Notes under the pieces: generated by a model
What the model saw: the letters and a program-made list of their open reading frames with translations, nothing else
Databases searched by the model: none
What the model was told of the DNA's origin: nothing
NCBI GenBank assembly: GCA_934202505.1
Contig: CAKPXW010000069.1
Location: 1 to 9,097, forward strand
DNA length: 9,097 nt
Direction: 5' to 3'
Origin: an uncultured Bacilli bacterium
Lineage (GTDB): Bacteria > Bacillota_I > Bacilli_A > RFN20 > CAG-631
Shown here: one piece after another, positions 1 to 7,262 of the stretch
Numbering within the stretch: the first letter of the stretch is position 1
How the letters are laid out: each line of letters starts with the position of its first letter
Translations under genes and position numbers: made by a program

Positions 1-5
1 ATTAA

Positions 6-33
6 TAAAAGTGCATCAAAAAATGCACTTTTA
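6..33 (-). terminator. Rho-independent terminator of the yaaA-recF-gyrBA-serS operon
   Basis: An 11-bp perfect inverted repeat (arms 6-16 and 23-33, six-base loop 17-22) begins 10 bases past the serS stop codon. The arms carry the core GTGCAT/ATGCAC inside A and T runs. Read on the minus strand, the hairpin ends in TTTT followed by an AT-rich stretch, as expected for an intrinsic terminator. Because the stem is flanked by A on one side and T on the other, it could also stop transcription arriving from the opposite direction. Confidence 0.85.
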
Positions 34-42
34 ATTATACTA

Positions 43-1332
43 TTATTTTTTATTAGGTACAAGTTTTTTTGCTCCGCCCATGTATGGTTGCAAAACTGCA
101 GGAATATTAACACTACCGTCTTCATTTAAATTGTTTTCAAGTAAAGCAATTAACATTCTTGGTGAAGCAACTACTGTGTTATTTAATGTATGAGCAAAAT
201 ATTTTCCTTGATCATTTTTTATTCTTATTCCTAAACGACGAGCTTGAGCATCTGTAAGATTTGAGCAAGATCCAACTTCAAAATATTTTCTTTGACGTGG
301 TGACCATGCTTCTACATCTACTGATTTAGATTTTAAGTCGGCAAGATCTCCCGAACAACATTCAAGTGTTCTTACAGGAATATCCATAGTTCTAAATAGT
401 TCTACTGTATTCATATATAACTTTTTAAACCATTCTTTAGAATCTTCAGGTTTACAAATAACAATCATTTCTTGTTTTTCAAATTGGTGAATACGATAAA
501 CGCCTTTTTCTTCGATTCCATGGGCACCTTTTTCTTTTCTAAAACAAGGTGAATATGAAGTTAAAGTAAATGGTAGTTCATCTTCTTTAATAATTTGATC
601 AATAAATCTACCTATCATTGAATGTTCAGAAGTTCCAATTAAGAATAAGTCTTCTCCTTCAATTTTATACATCATAGCATCCATTTCATCAAATGACATA
701 ACGCCTGAAACAACATTACTTCTAATCATAAATGGAGGAATGACATAAGTAAATCCTTTATTTATCATAAAATCTCTTGCATAAGCTAAAACGGCTGAAT
801 GTAAACGAGCTATATCTCCTGTTAAATAATAAAAGCCATTTCCTGCAACACGACGAGCTGAATCAATATCAATTCCATTGAATGATTCCATAATTTCTGT
901 ATGATATGGGATATCAAATGGTTTTAAATCAGGACTTCCAAATTTTTCAATTTCTACATTTTCGCTATCATCTTTACCAATAGGAACTGATTCATCAAGT
1001 ATATTTGGGATTTTCATCATTAAAGCTGTTCTTCTTTTAATACTTTCTTGTTCATCATTTTCGATTTTAGAAAGTTCTTCATCAATAGAAGCTATTTCTT
1101 CTTTTACTTTTAATGCTTCATCTTTTTTGCCATTAGCAAATAATTTTCCAATTTCCTTGCTTAGTTCATTTTTCTTTCCACGAAGTGTACTTCCCTTTGT
1201 AACTAAATCACGACATTTTTTATCTTCTTCTAAAATTTCGTCCACTAAAGGTAATTTTTGATCTTGAAATTTTTTCTTAATATTTTCTTTTACAATATTT
1301 GGATTATTTCTTAAAAAAGCTATATCAATCAT
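43..1332 (-). CDS. serS: Seryl-tRNA synthetase, archaeal/eukaryotic-like sequence type
   Basis: This class II aminoacyl-tRNA synthetase charges tRNA-Ser with serine in the cytoplasm. At 429 aa it has the usual length. Residues about 1-110 are charged and helical, fitting the N-terminal coiled-coil arm that contacts the tRNA long variable arm. Motif 1 lies near 160-185, the TSE serine/ATP-site element at 234-236, motif 2 at about 262-284 (SPCFRKE with R265, then HQFEK), and motif 3 at about 383-400 (R392, LLEN). The wording differs from the common bacterial enzyme: GEDLFLIGTSEH, FRKEKGAHG and TLNNTVVASPR stand where bacterial SerRS normally has LIPTAEVP, FRSEAGSAG and TLNGSGLAVGR. It starts 3 nt after the gyrA stop, with its SD inside gyrA, so translation is probably coupled. 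It is the last gene before the terminator. The function call is firm; the ancestry is inferred from motifs only. Confidence 0.96.
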   Translation of the reverse strand: MIDIAFLRNNPNIVKENIKKKFQDQKLPLVDEILEEDKKCRDLVTKGSTLRGKKNELSKEIGKLFANGKKDEALKVKEEIASIDEELSKIENDEQESIKRRTALMMKIPNILDESVPIGKDDSENVEIEKFGSPDLKPFDIPYHTEIMESFNGIDIDSARRVAGNGFYYLTGDIARLHSAVLAYARDFMINKGFTYVIPPFMIRSNVVSGVMSFDEMDAMMYKIEGEDLFLIGTSEHSMIGRFIDQIIKEDELPFTLTSYSPCFRKEKGAHGIEEKGVYRIHQFEKQEMIVICKPEDSKEWFKKLYMNTVELFRTMDIPVRTLECCSGDLADLKSKSVDVEAWSPRQRKYFEVGSCSNLTDAQARRLGIRIKNDQGKYFAHTLNNTVVASPRMLIALLENNLNEDGSVNIPAVLQPYMGGAKKLVPNKK

Positions 1333-1335
1333 TTT

Positions 1336-3840
1336 CTATTCCTCCACTTTTTCTTCAGTACTATCTATTTCTTCTTCATCAGATTTTGTAACACATAATG
1401 AGGAAACTTTTTGATTATCATATAATTTTATAATTCTAACACCTTGAGTATTTCTACCAGCAACTTTGACTTCTTTTAAACTTGTTCTAATAATTATTCC
1501 CATATCAGTGACTATCAAAATATCTTCATCACCATTTACAGCAACTATTTTTGCAAGAGTTCCGTTTTTATCAGTTGTTTTTAAAGTCAATACGCCTTGA
1601 CCTCCACGTTTAGTTAAACGGTAATCTTCCATAAAGGACATTTTCCCATATCCATTTTGTGAAAGGACAAGGATTTTATCGCCTTCTAAAGATGTTGCAA
1701 CACCAACTACATAACTATCGGCAGAAAGGTTTATTCCACGCACGCCTGATGCGTTTCTTCCCATTGAACGAACATCTTCTTCTTTAAATCTTGCAACTTT
1801 TCCATTTGATGCAGCAATAAATATTTCTGCATTCCCATCTGTTAATTTCACATCTATTAATTCATCATTTTCTTTAAGTGCTATTGCTATCTTACCTGTT
1901 TGACGAATATTTATAAATTCTGTTACACTTACACGTTTTGTGATTCCTTGCTTTGTAACGAATATAAGATGATAATTATCATCACAATTTTTTATAGATA
2001 TTATCGAGCGAATTTTTTCATCTTGAGCCATTTTTAATAAATTGATAGCTGGAATACCTTTAGAAACTCTGCCATATTCAGGTATTTGATGTCCTCTCAT
2101 TCGATATACTTTTCCTTTATCAGTAAAGAATAATACATCTGTATGAGTATTTGAAACAACGATTTTTTCGACAAAATCTTCATCATTTGTAGTCATTCCC
2201 TTAATACCTTTTCCACCACGTTTTTGTGCGCGATAAGTATCAATTGGAACTCTTTTAATATAACCATTATTAGTAAGTGTTATAATGATATCTTCTTCAG
2301 GTATTAAATCTTCATCATCAATGTTAGATTCACCTGCTTCAATTTTTGTTCTTCTTTCATCACCATATTTTTCTTTAATTTCTGTAAGTTCTTTTTTAAT
2401 TACTTCAAAAATAGCATCTTTTGATGATAAAATCCGATTGAATTCTGCAATTTCTGCTTCTAATGTAGCTCGTTCATTATCAATTTTTTCTGTTTCTAAA
2501 GCAGATAATTTAGATAACGTCATTGCAAGAACTGCCTTTGCTTGTTTTTCAGATAGTCCATATTGACTCATTAAATTATTTGCAGCATCATCATTATTTT
2601 TTGAATTCTTAATTAATGAAATAACATCATCAATATTATTAATTGCTACTAATAATCCTTCTAATATATGTGCTCTTTCTTCGTCTTTGGCAAGATCAAA
2701 TCTAATTCTCCTTGTTACAATATCAAATTGATGATCAATATAATATTGTAAAATGGATTTAATGCCAAGAATCTTTGGCTCTCCTTTTACAAGAACTAAA
2801 TTATTAATTCCATATGATACTTGTAATTGAGATAACTTATATAGTTGATTTAAAATTACTTCTGGCACAACATCTTTTCGAAGTTCAATAACAACTCTAA
2901 TATCTTCACCAGCAGATTCATCGCGAATGTCAGTTAAACCATCAATAATTTTTTCACGGCCTAACTCTCCAATTCTTTCAATCATTGTTGCTTTATTTAC
3001 AGTATAAGGTATTTCATGAACAATAATCTTTGGTTTTCCATTAGCAGCATAAATAATTTCACACTTAGATCTTATTACAATAGATCCATTTCCAGTTTCA
3101 TAGGCTTTTCTAATTCCACCTTGGCCTAATATTGTAGCTCCTGTTGGAAAATCAGGGCCTAGGATTATTTCCATTAATTCTTCTACTGTAATATCTGGTC
3201 TTTCATATACAGCAAGTGCTGCATCAATTGCTTCTTTTAAATTATGTGGTGGCATATTTGTTGCCATACCTACTGCAATGCCAGTAGCACCATTAACTAA
3301 TACATTAGGAAATCTTGATGGTAATACAACTGGTTCTTCATCTTCACCATCATAATTTGGAATAAAATCTACAGTTTCTTTATGAATGTCTTTTACCATT
3401 TCCATAGCTATTTTAGACATTCTTGCTTCAGTATAACGCATTGCAGCAGCGCCATCACCATCAATAGAGCCAAAGTTTCCATGTCCATCAACTAAAGGAT
3501 ATCTAGTGTTAAATCCTTGAGCTAAACGAACCATTGCTTCATAAATAGAAGAGTCACCATGAGGGTGATATTTACCCATAACGTCTCCGACAATACGTGC
3601 AGATTTTTTAAAAGGAGTATTCGAATACATTCCCGCTTCATTCATACCAAAAATAATACGACGATGAACAGGCTTCATACCATCTCTAACATCTGGAAGT
3701 GCACGTGCTACAATTACTGACATTGCATATTCAAGAAATGATTTTTTTACTTTTTCTGATAGATTAACTACCTCAATAATACTATTATCTTCTTTTGTCG
3801 AAGCTTCTAAAAATTCTTCTCTATCTGTTTTATCACTCAT
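1336..3840 (-). CDS. gyrA: DNA gyrase subunit A
   Basis: GyrA is the DNA-cleaving subunit of the A2B2 gyrase that introduces negative supercoils using ATP hydrolysed by GyrB. The 834-aa product is of normal length. The winged-helix cleavage domain contains the catalytic Tyr136 in AMRYTEAR. The quinolone-determining region reads HPHGDSSIYEA, with Ser97 and Glu101 at the positions usually mutated in resistance, so the sequence is wild-type-like there. The tower and coiled-coil segment extends to about 500. The beta-pinwheel C-terminal domain follows and carries the GyrA box QKRGGKG at 539-545, which separates gyrase from topoisomerase IV ParC. The tail is strongly acidic (DEEE...EEKVEE). The start is supported by AGGAGG at 3850-3855, which overlaps the gyrB stop. 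Its 3' end contains the SD of serS. Confidence 0.98.
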   Translation of the reverse strand: MSDKTDREEFLEASTKEDNSIIEVVNLSEKVKKSFLEYAMSVIVARALPDVRDGMKPVHRRIIFGMNEAGMYSNTPFKKSARIVGDVMGKYHPHGDSSIYEAMVRLAQGFNTRYPLVDGHGNFGSIDGDGAAAMRYTEARMSKIAMEMVKDIHKETVDFIPNYDGEDEEPVVLPSRFPNVLVNGATGIAVGMATNMPPHNLKEAIDAALAVYERPDITVEELMEIILGPDFPTGATILGQGGIRKAYETGNGSIVIRSKCEIIYAANGKPKIIVHEIPYTVNKATMIERIGELGREKIIDGLTDIRDESAGEDIRVVIELRKDVVPEVILNQLYKLSQLQVSYGINNLVLVKGEPKILGIKSILQYYIDHQFDIVTRRIRFDLAKDEERAHILEGLLVAINNIDDVISLIKNSKNNDDAANNLMSQYGLSEKQAKAVLAMTLSKLSALETEKIDNERATLEAEIAEFNRILSSKDAIFEVIKKELTEIKEKYGDERRTKIEAGESNIDDEDLIPEEDIIITLTNNGYIKRVPIDTYRAQKRGGKGIKGMTTNDEDFVEKIVVSNTHTDVLFFTDKGKVYRMRGHQIPEYGRVSKGIPAINLLKMAQDEKIRSIISIKNCDDNYHLIFVTKQGITKRVSVTEFINIRQTGKIAIALKENDELIDVKLTDGNAEIFIAASNGKVARFKEEDVRSMGRNASGVRGINLSADSYVVGVATSLEGDKILVLSQNGYGKMSFMEDYRLTKRGGQGVLTLKTTDKNGTLAKIVAVNGDEDILIVTDMGIIIRTSLKEVKVAGRNTQGVRIIKLYDNQKVSSLCVTKSDEEEIDSTEEKVEE
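1341..1345 (-). promoter_or_regulatory. serS ribosome binding site inside the gyrA 3' end
   Basis: GGAGG on the minus strand lies 8 nt upstream of the serS ATG, inside the last codons of gyrA. Ribosomes finishing gyrA at the TAG (1336-1338) clear this site just before serS initiation, an arrangement that suggests translational coupling. Confidence 0.8.
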
Positions 3841-3849
3841 TAGTAGCCA

Positions 3850-3855
3850 CCTCCT
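3850..3855 (-). promoter_or_regulatory. gyrA ribosome binding site overlapping the gyrB stop codon
   Basis: The minus strand reads TAGGAGGTGG, so the gyrB stop TAG (3854-3856) shares two bases with a full AGGAGG sequence nine bases upstream of the gyrA ATG. This fixes the gyrA start and ties translation of the two gyrase subunits together, which would help keep them near equal amounts. Confidence 0.85.
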
Positions 3856-5815
3856 AGAAATCTAGATTTTCTGCAAATTTTGCATTTTCTAAAATGTAAT
3901 TTTTACGTGGTTCAACTTTGTCTCCCATTAACATATTAAATACACGGTCAGCTTCCATTGCATCATCTAATGATACAAGCGTAAGTGTTCTATTAGCAGG
4001 ATCCATTGTTGTTTCTTTTAATTGTCCCCAGTCCATTTCACCAAGGCCTTTATATCTTTGAATTGATGGTTTACCAGTAACTTGCTTTCTTATTTCTTCA
4101 AGTTCTGCATCATTATAAGCATAAGCAACATTTTTGCCCCATGCCACTTTATATAGTGGAGGTTTTGCAATATAAACATGATGTTTTTCTATTAATTGAG
4201 GCATAAATCTATAGAAGAATGTCAATAGTAATATTTGAATATGTGAACCATCTACATCGGCATCGGTCATGATAATAACTTTATGATATCTTAGTTTTTC
4301 AATATTAAATTCATCATGAATTCCTGTTCCAAGAGCAGTAATAATAGTTCCTATTTCTGCGTTATCAAACACTCTATGAGGATTTGCCTTTTCAACATTT
4401 AAAATCTTTCCTCTTAAAGGAAGAATTGCTTGATATTCTCTTACTCTTCCTTGTTTTGCAGAGCCTCCGGCTGAATCTCCTTCGACAATAAACATTTCAC
4501 ATAATGAAGCATCTCTTGATGAACAATCAGCAAGTTTTCCAGGTAAAGTGGAAAATTCAAGGGCTCCTTTTCTTCTTACAGTTTCTCTTGCTCTTTTTGC
4601 AGCAAGTCTTGCATTTCTAGCAACAATTGCTTTCTCAGCTATTATCTTAGCTTCTTCTGGATGTTCAAGTAAGAAACGTTCAAATTGATCTCCAAAGACT
4701 TGAGAAGCTAATTGACGAACTTCATAGTTTCCAAGTTTACCTTTTGTTTGTCCTTCATATTGCGGATCTGGATGCTTAATTGAAATAATGGCTGTCATTC
4801 CTTCTTTAAAGTCATCAAACGACATTCCTTCATCGCTATCTTTGAGTAATTTTTTCTCAGTTATATAATTTTTCATTACTCTAGTTATAGCAAGTCTAAA
4901 TCCTTCTTCATGTGTTCCACCATCATGAGTATTAATATTATTACAGAAAGAATAAATATTTGATTGGAATGTATCATTATATTGAATTACAGCTTCAAGC
5001 CAAATAGTATCTTTTCTTCCATGTATTTCAACATTATCACATTTTTGTTTTAAGTGGATAATTGTTGGATGCAAAGGAGTTTTATTTTCATTTACAAATT
5101 TAATAAAATCTTCAAGTCCAACTGCATATTCAAATTCATCATGTTGACCATTTTCTTCTCGTAAATCGGCAACAGTCATTTTTATTCCATCATTTAGGAA
5201 GGCCATTTCTCTCATACGAGTTTTTAATATTTCGTAATCAAACTCTTGAGTTTCTTCAAAAATTGTTGCATCTGGTTTAAAATGTACTGTCGTTCCAGTA
5301 TCATTAACATCACAGGTTCCAATTACTTGTAATGGAGTAACAGGGTGTCCTCCATTAGCAAATTTCATATAATGGATTTTCCCATCTCTTTTTACCCATA
5401 CTTCAAGGAATTCAGAAAGGGCGTTAACAACTGAAGCACCTACACCATGTAAACCACCAGAAACTTTATATCCACCTTCACCGCCAAATTTACCACCAGC
5501 ATGTAATACTGTATAAATAGTTTCTACTGTTGATACTCCAGTCTTTGGATGGATTCCAACTGGTACACCACGACCATGGTCAATAACTTCAATAATGTTT
5601 TCTGGAAGAATATTAAGATTAATTTCTTTTCCATAACCTGCTAATGCTTCATCAATTGAGTTATCAACGATTTCCCAAACAAGATGATGTAATCCTGTCT
5701 TAGAAGTAGTTCCAATATACATACCCGGTCTTTTTCTAACTGCTTCAAGTCCTTCAAGAACTTGAATATCACTTTCATTATAATGATGAGTCGTATTAAA
5801 TTCTTCTTCTGCCAT
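3854..5815 (-). CDS. gyrB: DNA gyrase subunit B
   Basis: GyrB is the ATPase subunit of gyrase, and it drives strand passage and supercoiling together with GyrA. The 653-aa protein has the GHKL ATPase domain first: EIVDNSIDEA with Glu48 and Asn52, DHGRG with Asp79, and the glycine-rich GGLHGVG lid at 120-126. The transducer domain supplies QTK (Gln356, Lys358) to the ATP site. The TOPRIM domain follows, with VEGDSAGG (Glu445) and DADVDG (Asp518, Asp520) for metal binding. QRYKGLGEM (586-594) and MDP..R near 604 complete the C-terminal part. ILPLRGKILNVEKA is typical of GyrB rather than ParE. It starts 2 nt after the recF stop. The best SD, AAGGA at 5829-5833, is 13 nt away, rather far. There is no yaaB/remB-like gene between recF and gyrB, unlike Bacillus. 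Confidence 0.98.
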   Translation of the reverse strand: MAEEEFNTTHHYNESDIQVLEGLEAVRKRPGMYIGTTSKTGLHHLVWEIVDNSIDEALAGYGKEINLNILPENIIEVIDHGRGVPVGIHPKTGVSTVETIYTVLHAGGKFGGEGGYKVSGGLHGVGASVVNALSEFLEVWVKRDGKIHYMKFANGGHPVTPLQVIGTCDVNDTGTTVHFKPDATIFEETQEFDYEILKTRMREMAFLNDGIKMTVADLREENGQHDEFEYAVGLEDFIKFVNENKTPLHPTIIHLKQKCDNVEIHGRKDTIWLEAVIQYNDTFQSNIYSFCNNINTHDGGTHEEGFRLAITRVMKNYITEKKLLKDSDEGMSFDDFKEGMTAIISIKHPDPQYEGQTKGKLGNYEVRQLASQVFGDQFERFLLEHPEEAKIIAEKAIVARNARLAAKRARETVRRKGALEFSTLPGKLADCSSRDASLCEMFIVEGDSAGGSAKQGRVREYQAILPLRGKILNVEKANPHRVFDNAEIGTIITALGTGIHDEFNIEKLRYHKVIIMTDADVDGSHIQILLLTFFYRFMPQLIEKHHVYIAKPPLYKVAWGKNVAYAYNDAELEEIRKQVTGKPSIQRYKGLGEMDWGQLKETTMDPANRTLTLVSLDDAMEADRVFNMLMGDKVEPRKNYILENAKFAENLDF

Positions 5816-5817
5816 TG

Positions 5818-6924
5818 TTAAATCACTTTCCTTTCAACTACTAACCCCTCTTGAATATGAATTATAGTATTTTTATTTTTTTCGTTAATTGTAATAACAT
5901 CATGATAATTTGTACAAGTAATAAAAACTTGTTGTTTATCCTGAATATAATTAAATAAAGCTCTTTTTTTGCCATTATCAAGTTCACTAAATGCATCATC
6001 TAAAATAATGATTGGTTCTTCTTTATTGACTTTCTTTATTATTTCTACAAGAGCAAGTTTCAATAATAGAGCCATTAGTCTTTGTTGACCTTGAGAAGCA
6101 TAAATATCAATTGCTTTATTATTTAAAAAAGTTTTGAAATCATCTTTATGAATACCAATATTGCTAAATTGATAGTTACAATCTTTTTCGAAATTGTTTT
6201 GCAATATTTCTTTAGCTTTTTTTAAATATTCATCTTTATTTTCTTCATAAAGAAATGTTTTATAGACAATTCTTATGTTGTCTTTCTTTCCAGTTATTTT
6301 TTCATTTATCAAGTTTACAATTTCATTTATTTTTTTTATAAGCCATTTCCTACGAATAAAGATATCATAAGAAGCTTCGACCAATTTGTCATCAATTACT
6401 TCTAATAAAAACTTATCAATATTTTTATTTTTTAATAAATCATTTCTTTGTTCGAGAACTTTCTTAAATAAAATTAATTGTTTGACATAAACTGGAAATA
6501 ACGATGATAGTTCACTATCGAGAAAATATCTTCTTTCCCTTGGTGAATCTTTAAATAGAGCTACATCTTCTGGAGAAAAGCATACAGCATTCATACTACT
6601 TAAATATTCACTTATTTTCATTGTGGCAAAATCATTTATAAAACAAGCCTTGCCATCTTTTGTTAAAATAATTTTTTGCTTTTTTAAGTGTTTATTAAAT
6701 TTAATTTCTCCTTCTATAGTGGTTTCTTCTTTACCATCTTTTATAAGTTCTTTATAAGCATTTGTTCTAAAGGAAGTTACTTTTGCAAGATAATAAATGC
6801 TTTCAACAATATTTGTTTTTCCTTGGCCATTATTGCCATAAAATATCGTAACATTATTGTCAAAAGTTAAAGACAGGTTTTCAATATTTCGATAATTATG
6901 TAAATTTAGCCTTTCAATTTGCAT
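5818..6924 (-). CDS. recF: DNA replication and repair protein RecF
   Basis: RecF is an SMC/ABC-type ATPase that binds DNA at gaps and, with RecO and RecR, loads RecA during gap repair and replication restart. The 368-aa product has the standard length. Walker A is GNNGQGKT at 30-37. FSPEDVALFKDSPRERRYFLD at 116-136 matches the conserved RecF block. The ABC signature region is ASQGQQR (276-282), Walker B is IIILDD (305-310), and SELD (313-316) forms the D-loop. The usual GPHRDD block appears as GIHKDD (257-262), a mild divergence. The ATG lies inside yaaA, giving a 19-nt overlap, and no good SD precedes it (only AT-rich sequence with AAAGAA). Translation therefore probably depends on ribosomes arriving from yaaA. 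Confidence 0.97.
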   Translation of the reverse strand: MQIERLNLHNYRNIENLSLTFDNNVTIFYGNNGQGKTNIVESIYYLAKVTSFRTNAYKELIKDGKEETTIEGEIKFNKHLKKQKIILTKDGKACFINDFATMKISEYLSSMNAVCFSPEDVALFKDSPRERRYFLDSELSSLFPVYVKQLILFKKVLEQRNDLLKNKNIDKFLLEVIDDKLVEASYDIFIRRKWLIKKINEIVNLINEKITGKKDNIRIVYKTFLYEENKDEYLKKAKEILQNNFEKDCNYQFSNIGIHKDDFKTFLNNKAIDIYASQGQQRLMALLLKLALVEIIKKVNKEEPIIILDDAFSELDNGKKRALFNYIQDKQQVFITCTNYHDVITINEKNKNTIIHIQEGLVVERKVI

Positions 6925-7127
6925 TCAATAACATATTCTTTATCTACAATTTTTAAGTGATCATTATCTTTTAGTTTTCTTCCTCTTCTATTTTCAAGTT
7001 CATTATTAACATAAATAGAATTAGTAGCAATAAAGTTTTTTGCTGCTCCTCCATTGTTAATAATTTTTACGAATTTTAGAAATTGACCTAAAGTTATATA
7101 CTCAGTATTAATAATCACTTTTTCCAT
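6906..7127 (-). CDS. yaaA: S4-domain RNA-binding protein YaaA (RlbA)
   Basis: This is a small S4-fold protein of the YaaA/RlbA family, found between dnaN and recF in many Firmicutes. Family members are predicted RNA binders connected with ribosome biology. The diagnostic pieces are ITLGQFLKF near the N-terminus, GGAAKNFIA in the middle, and the basic NRRGRKL segment of the S4 motif. I chose the ATG at 7127 (73 aa). An upstream in-frame ATG at 7133 would give 75 aa, but the GGAGG at 7135-7139 is only one base from it and is seven bases from the ATG used here. The product starting MEKVIINTEYITLGQF also aligns better with the family N-terminus. It is the first gene of the operon, reading directly from the promoter at 7157-7185, and its 3' end overlaps recF. 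Confidence 0.92.
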   Translation of the reverse strand: MEKVIINTEYITLGQFLKFVKIINNGGAAKNFIATNSIYVNNELENRRGRKLKDNDHLKIVDKEYVIECKLKG

Positions 7128-7134
7128 AACCATT

Positions 7135-7139
7135 CCTCC
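7135..7139 (-). promoter_or_regulatory. yaaA ribosome binding site that decides the start
   Basis: GGAGG on the minus strand. The spacing is one base to the first ATG (7133) and seven bases to the second in-frame ATG (7127). Only the second is at a workable distance, so the annotated start is 7127. Confidence 0.8.
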
Positions 7140-7156
7140 ATTAGAACTATGCTAAA

Positions 7157-7185
7157 ATTATATCATATTTTTATGCTCTATTCAA
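7157..7185 (-). promoter_or_regulatory. Sigma-A/sigma-70 promoter of the yaaA-recF-gyrBA-serS operon
   Basis: On the minus strand, TTGAAT (-35, plus positions 7180-7185) is followed by a 17-base spacer and a perfect TATAAT (-10, 7157-7162). TG one base before the -10 makes it an extended -10 element. The expected start is near 7150, leaving a leader of about 20 bases that contains the yaaA SD. It is the best promoter in the window and the only strong one ahead of the gyrase genes. Confidence 0.88.
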
Positions 7186-7187
7186 CA

Positions 7188-7211
7188 TTTCTTATTATAA
7201 ATAATAAGAAA
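7188..7211. repeat. Perfect 10-bp inverted repeat just upstream of the operon -35
   Basis: The arms TTTCTTATTA (7188-7197) and TAATAAGAAA (7202-7211) are exact inverse complements around a four-base centre. The element sits two bases upstream of the -35 hexamer. It lacks a following T-run on either strand, so it does not look like a terminator. Its position suits an operator for a regulator or an AT-rich upstream element. No binding protein can be named. Confidence 0.5.
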
Positions 7212-7217
7212 CGAAGC

Positions 7218-7248
7218 AAAAAAAGCCAATCATTTAATTGACTTTTTT
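7218..7248 (-). terminator. Rho-independent terminator of the ribonuclease gene
   Basis: Twelve-base arms (7219-7230 and 7237-7248) enclose a six-base loop. On the minus-strand RNA every pair forms, with one G-U wobble at 7227/7241, and the stem ends in a run of seven U (7218-7224). It lies 14 bases past the ribonuclease stop and separates that gene from the yaaA promoter. Confidence 0.85.
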
Positions 7249-7262
7249 CATGCGTTATTAAT

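Noticed and set aside
2285..2566. Plus-strand open frame of 93 codons inside gyrA
   Set aside because: It lies antisense to the coiled-coil part of gyrA, its Ser/Ile-rich translation mirrors Glu/Asp/Asn codons on the other strand, and it has no ribosome binding site.
1336..5815. gyrB-gyrA pair as topoisomerase IV parE-parC
   Set aside because: The GyrA box QKRGGKG, the ILNVEKA wording in the TOPRIM domain, and linkage to recF all indicate gyrase.
6688..6870. Plus-strand open frame of 60 codons inside recF
   Set aside because: It is antisense to the RecF Walker A region, with a low-complexity Phe/Ile translation produced by AAA/AAT codons of the real gene.
7188..7211. The 10-bp palindrome as a second terminator for the ribonuclease gene
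   Set aside because: There is no U-run after the stem on the minus strand, the arms are almost pure A/T, and a proper terminator already exists at 7218-7248.
7134..7262. Replication origin (DnaA boxes) in the gap upstream of yaaA
   Set aside because: I could not find TTATCCACA-like 9-mers there; the gap is fully explained by a promoter, a palindrome and a terminator.
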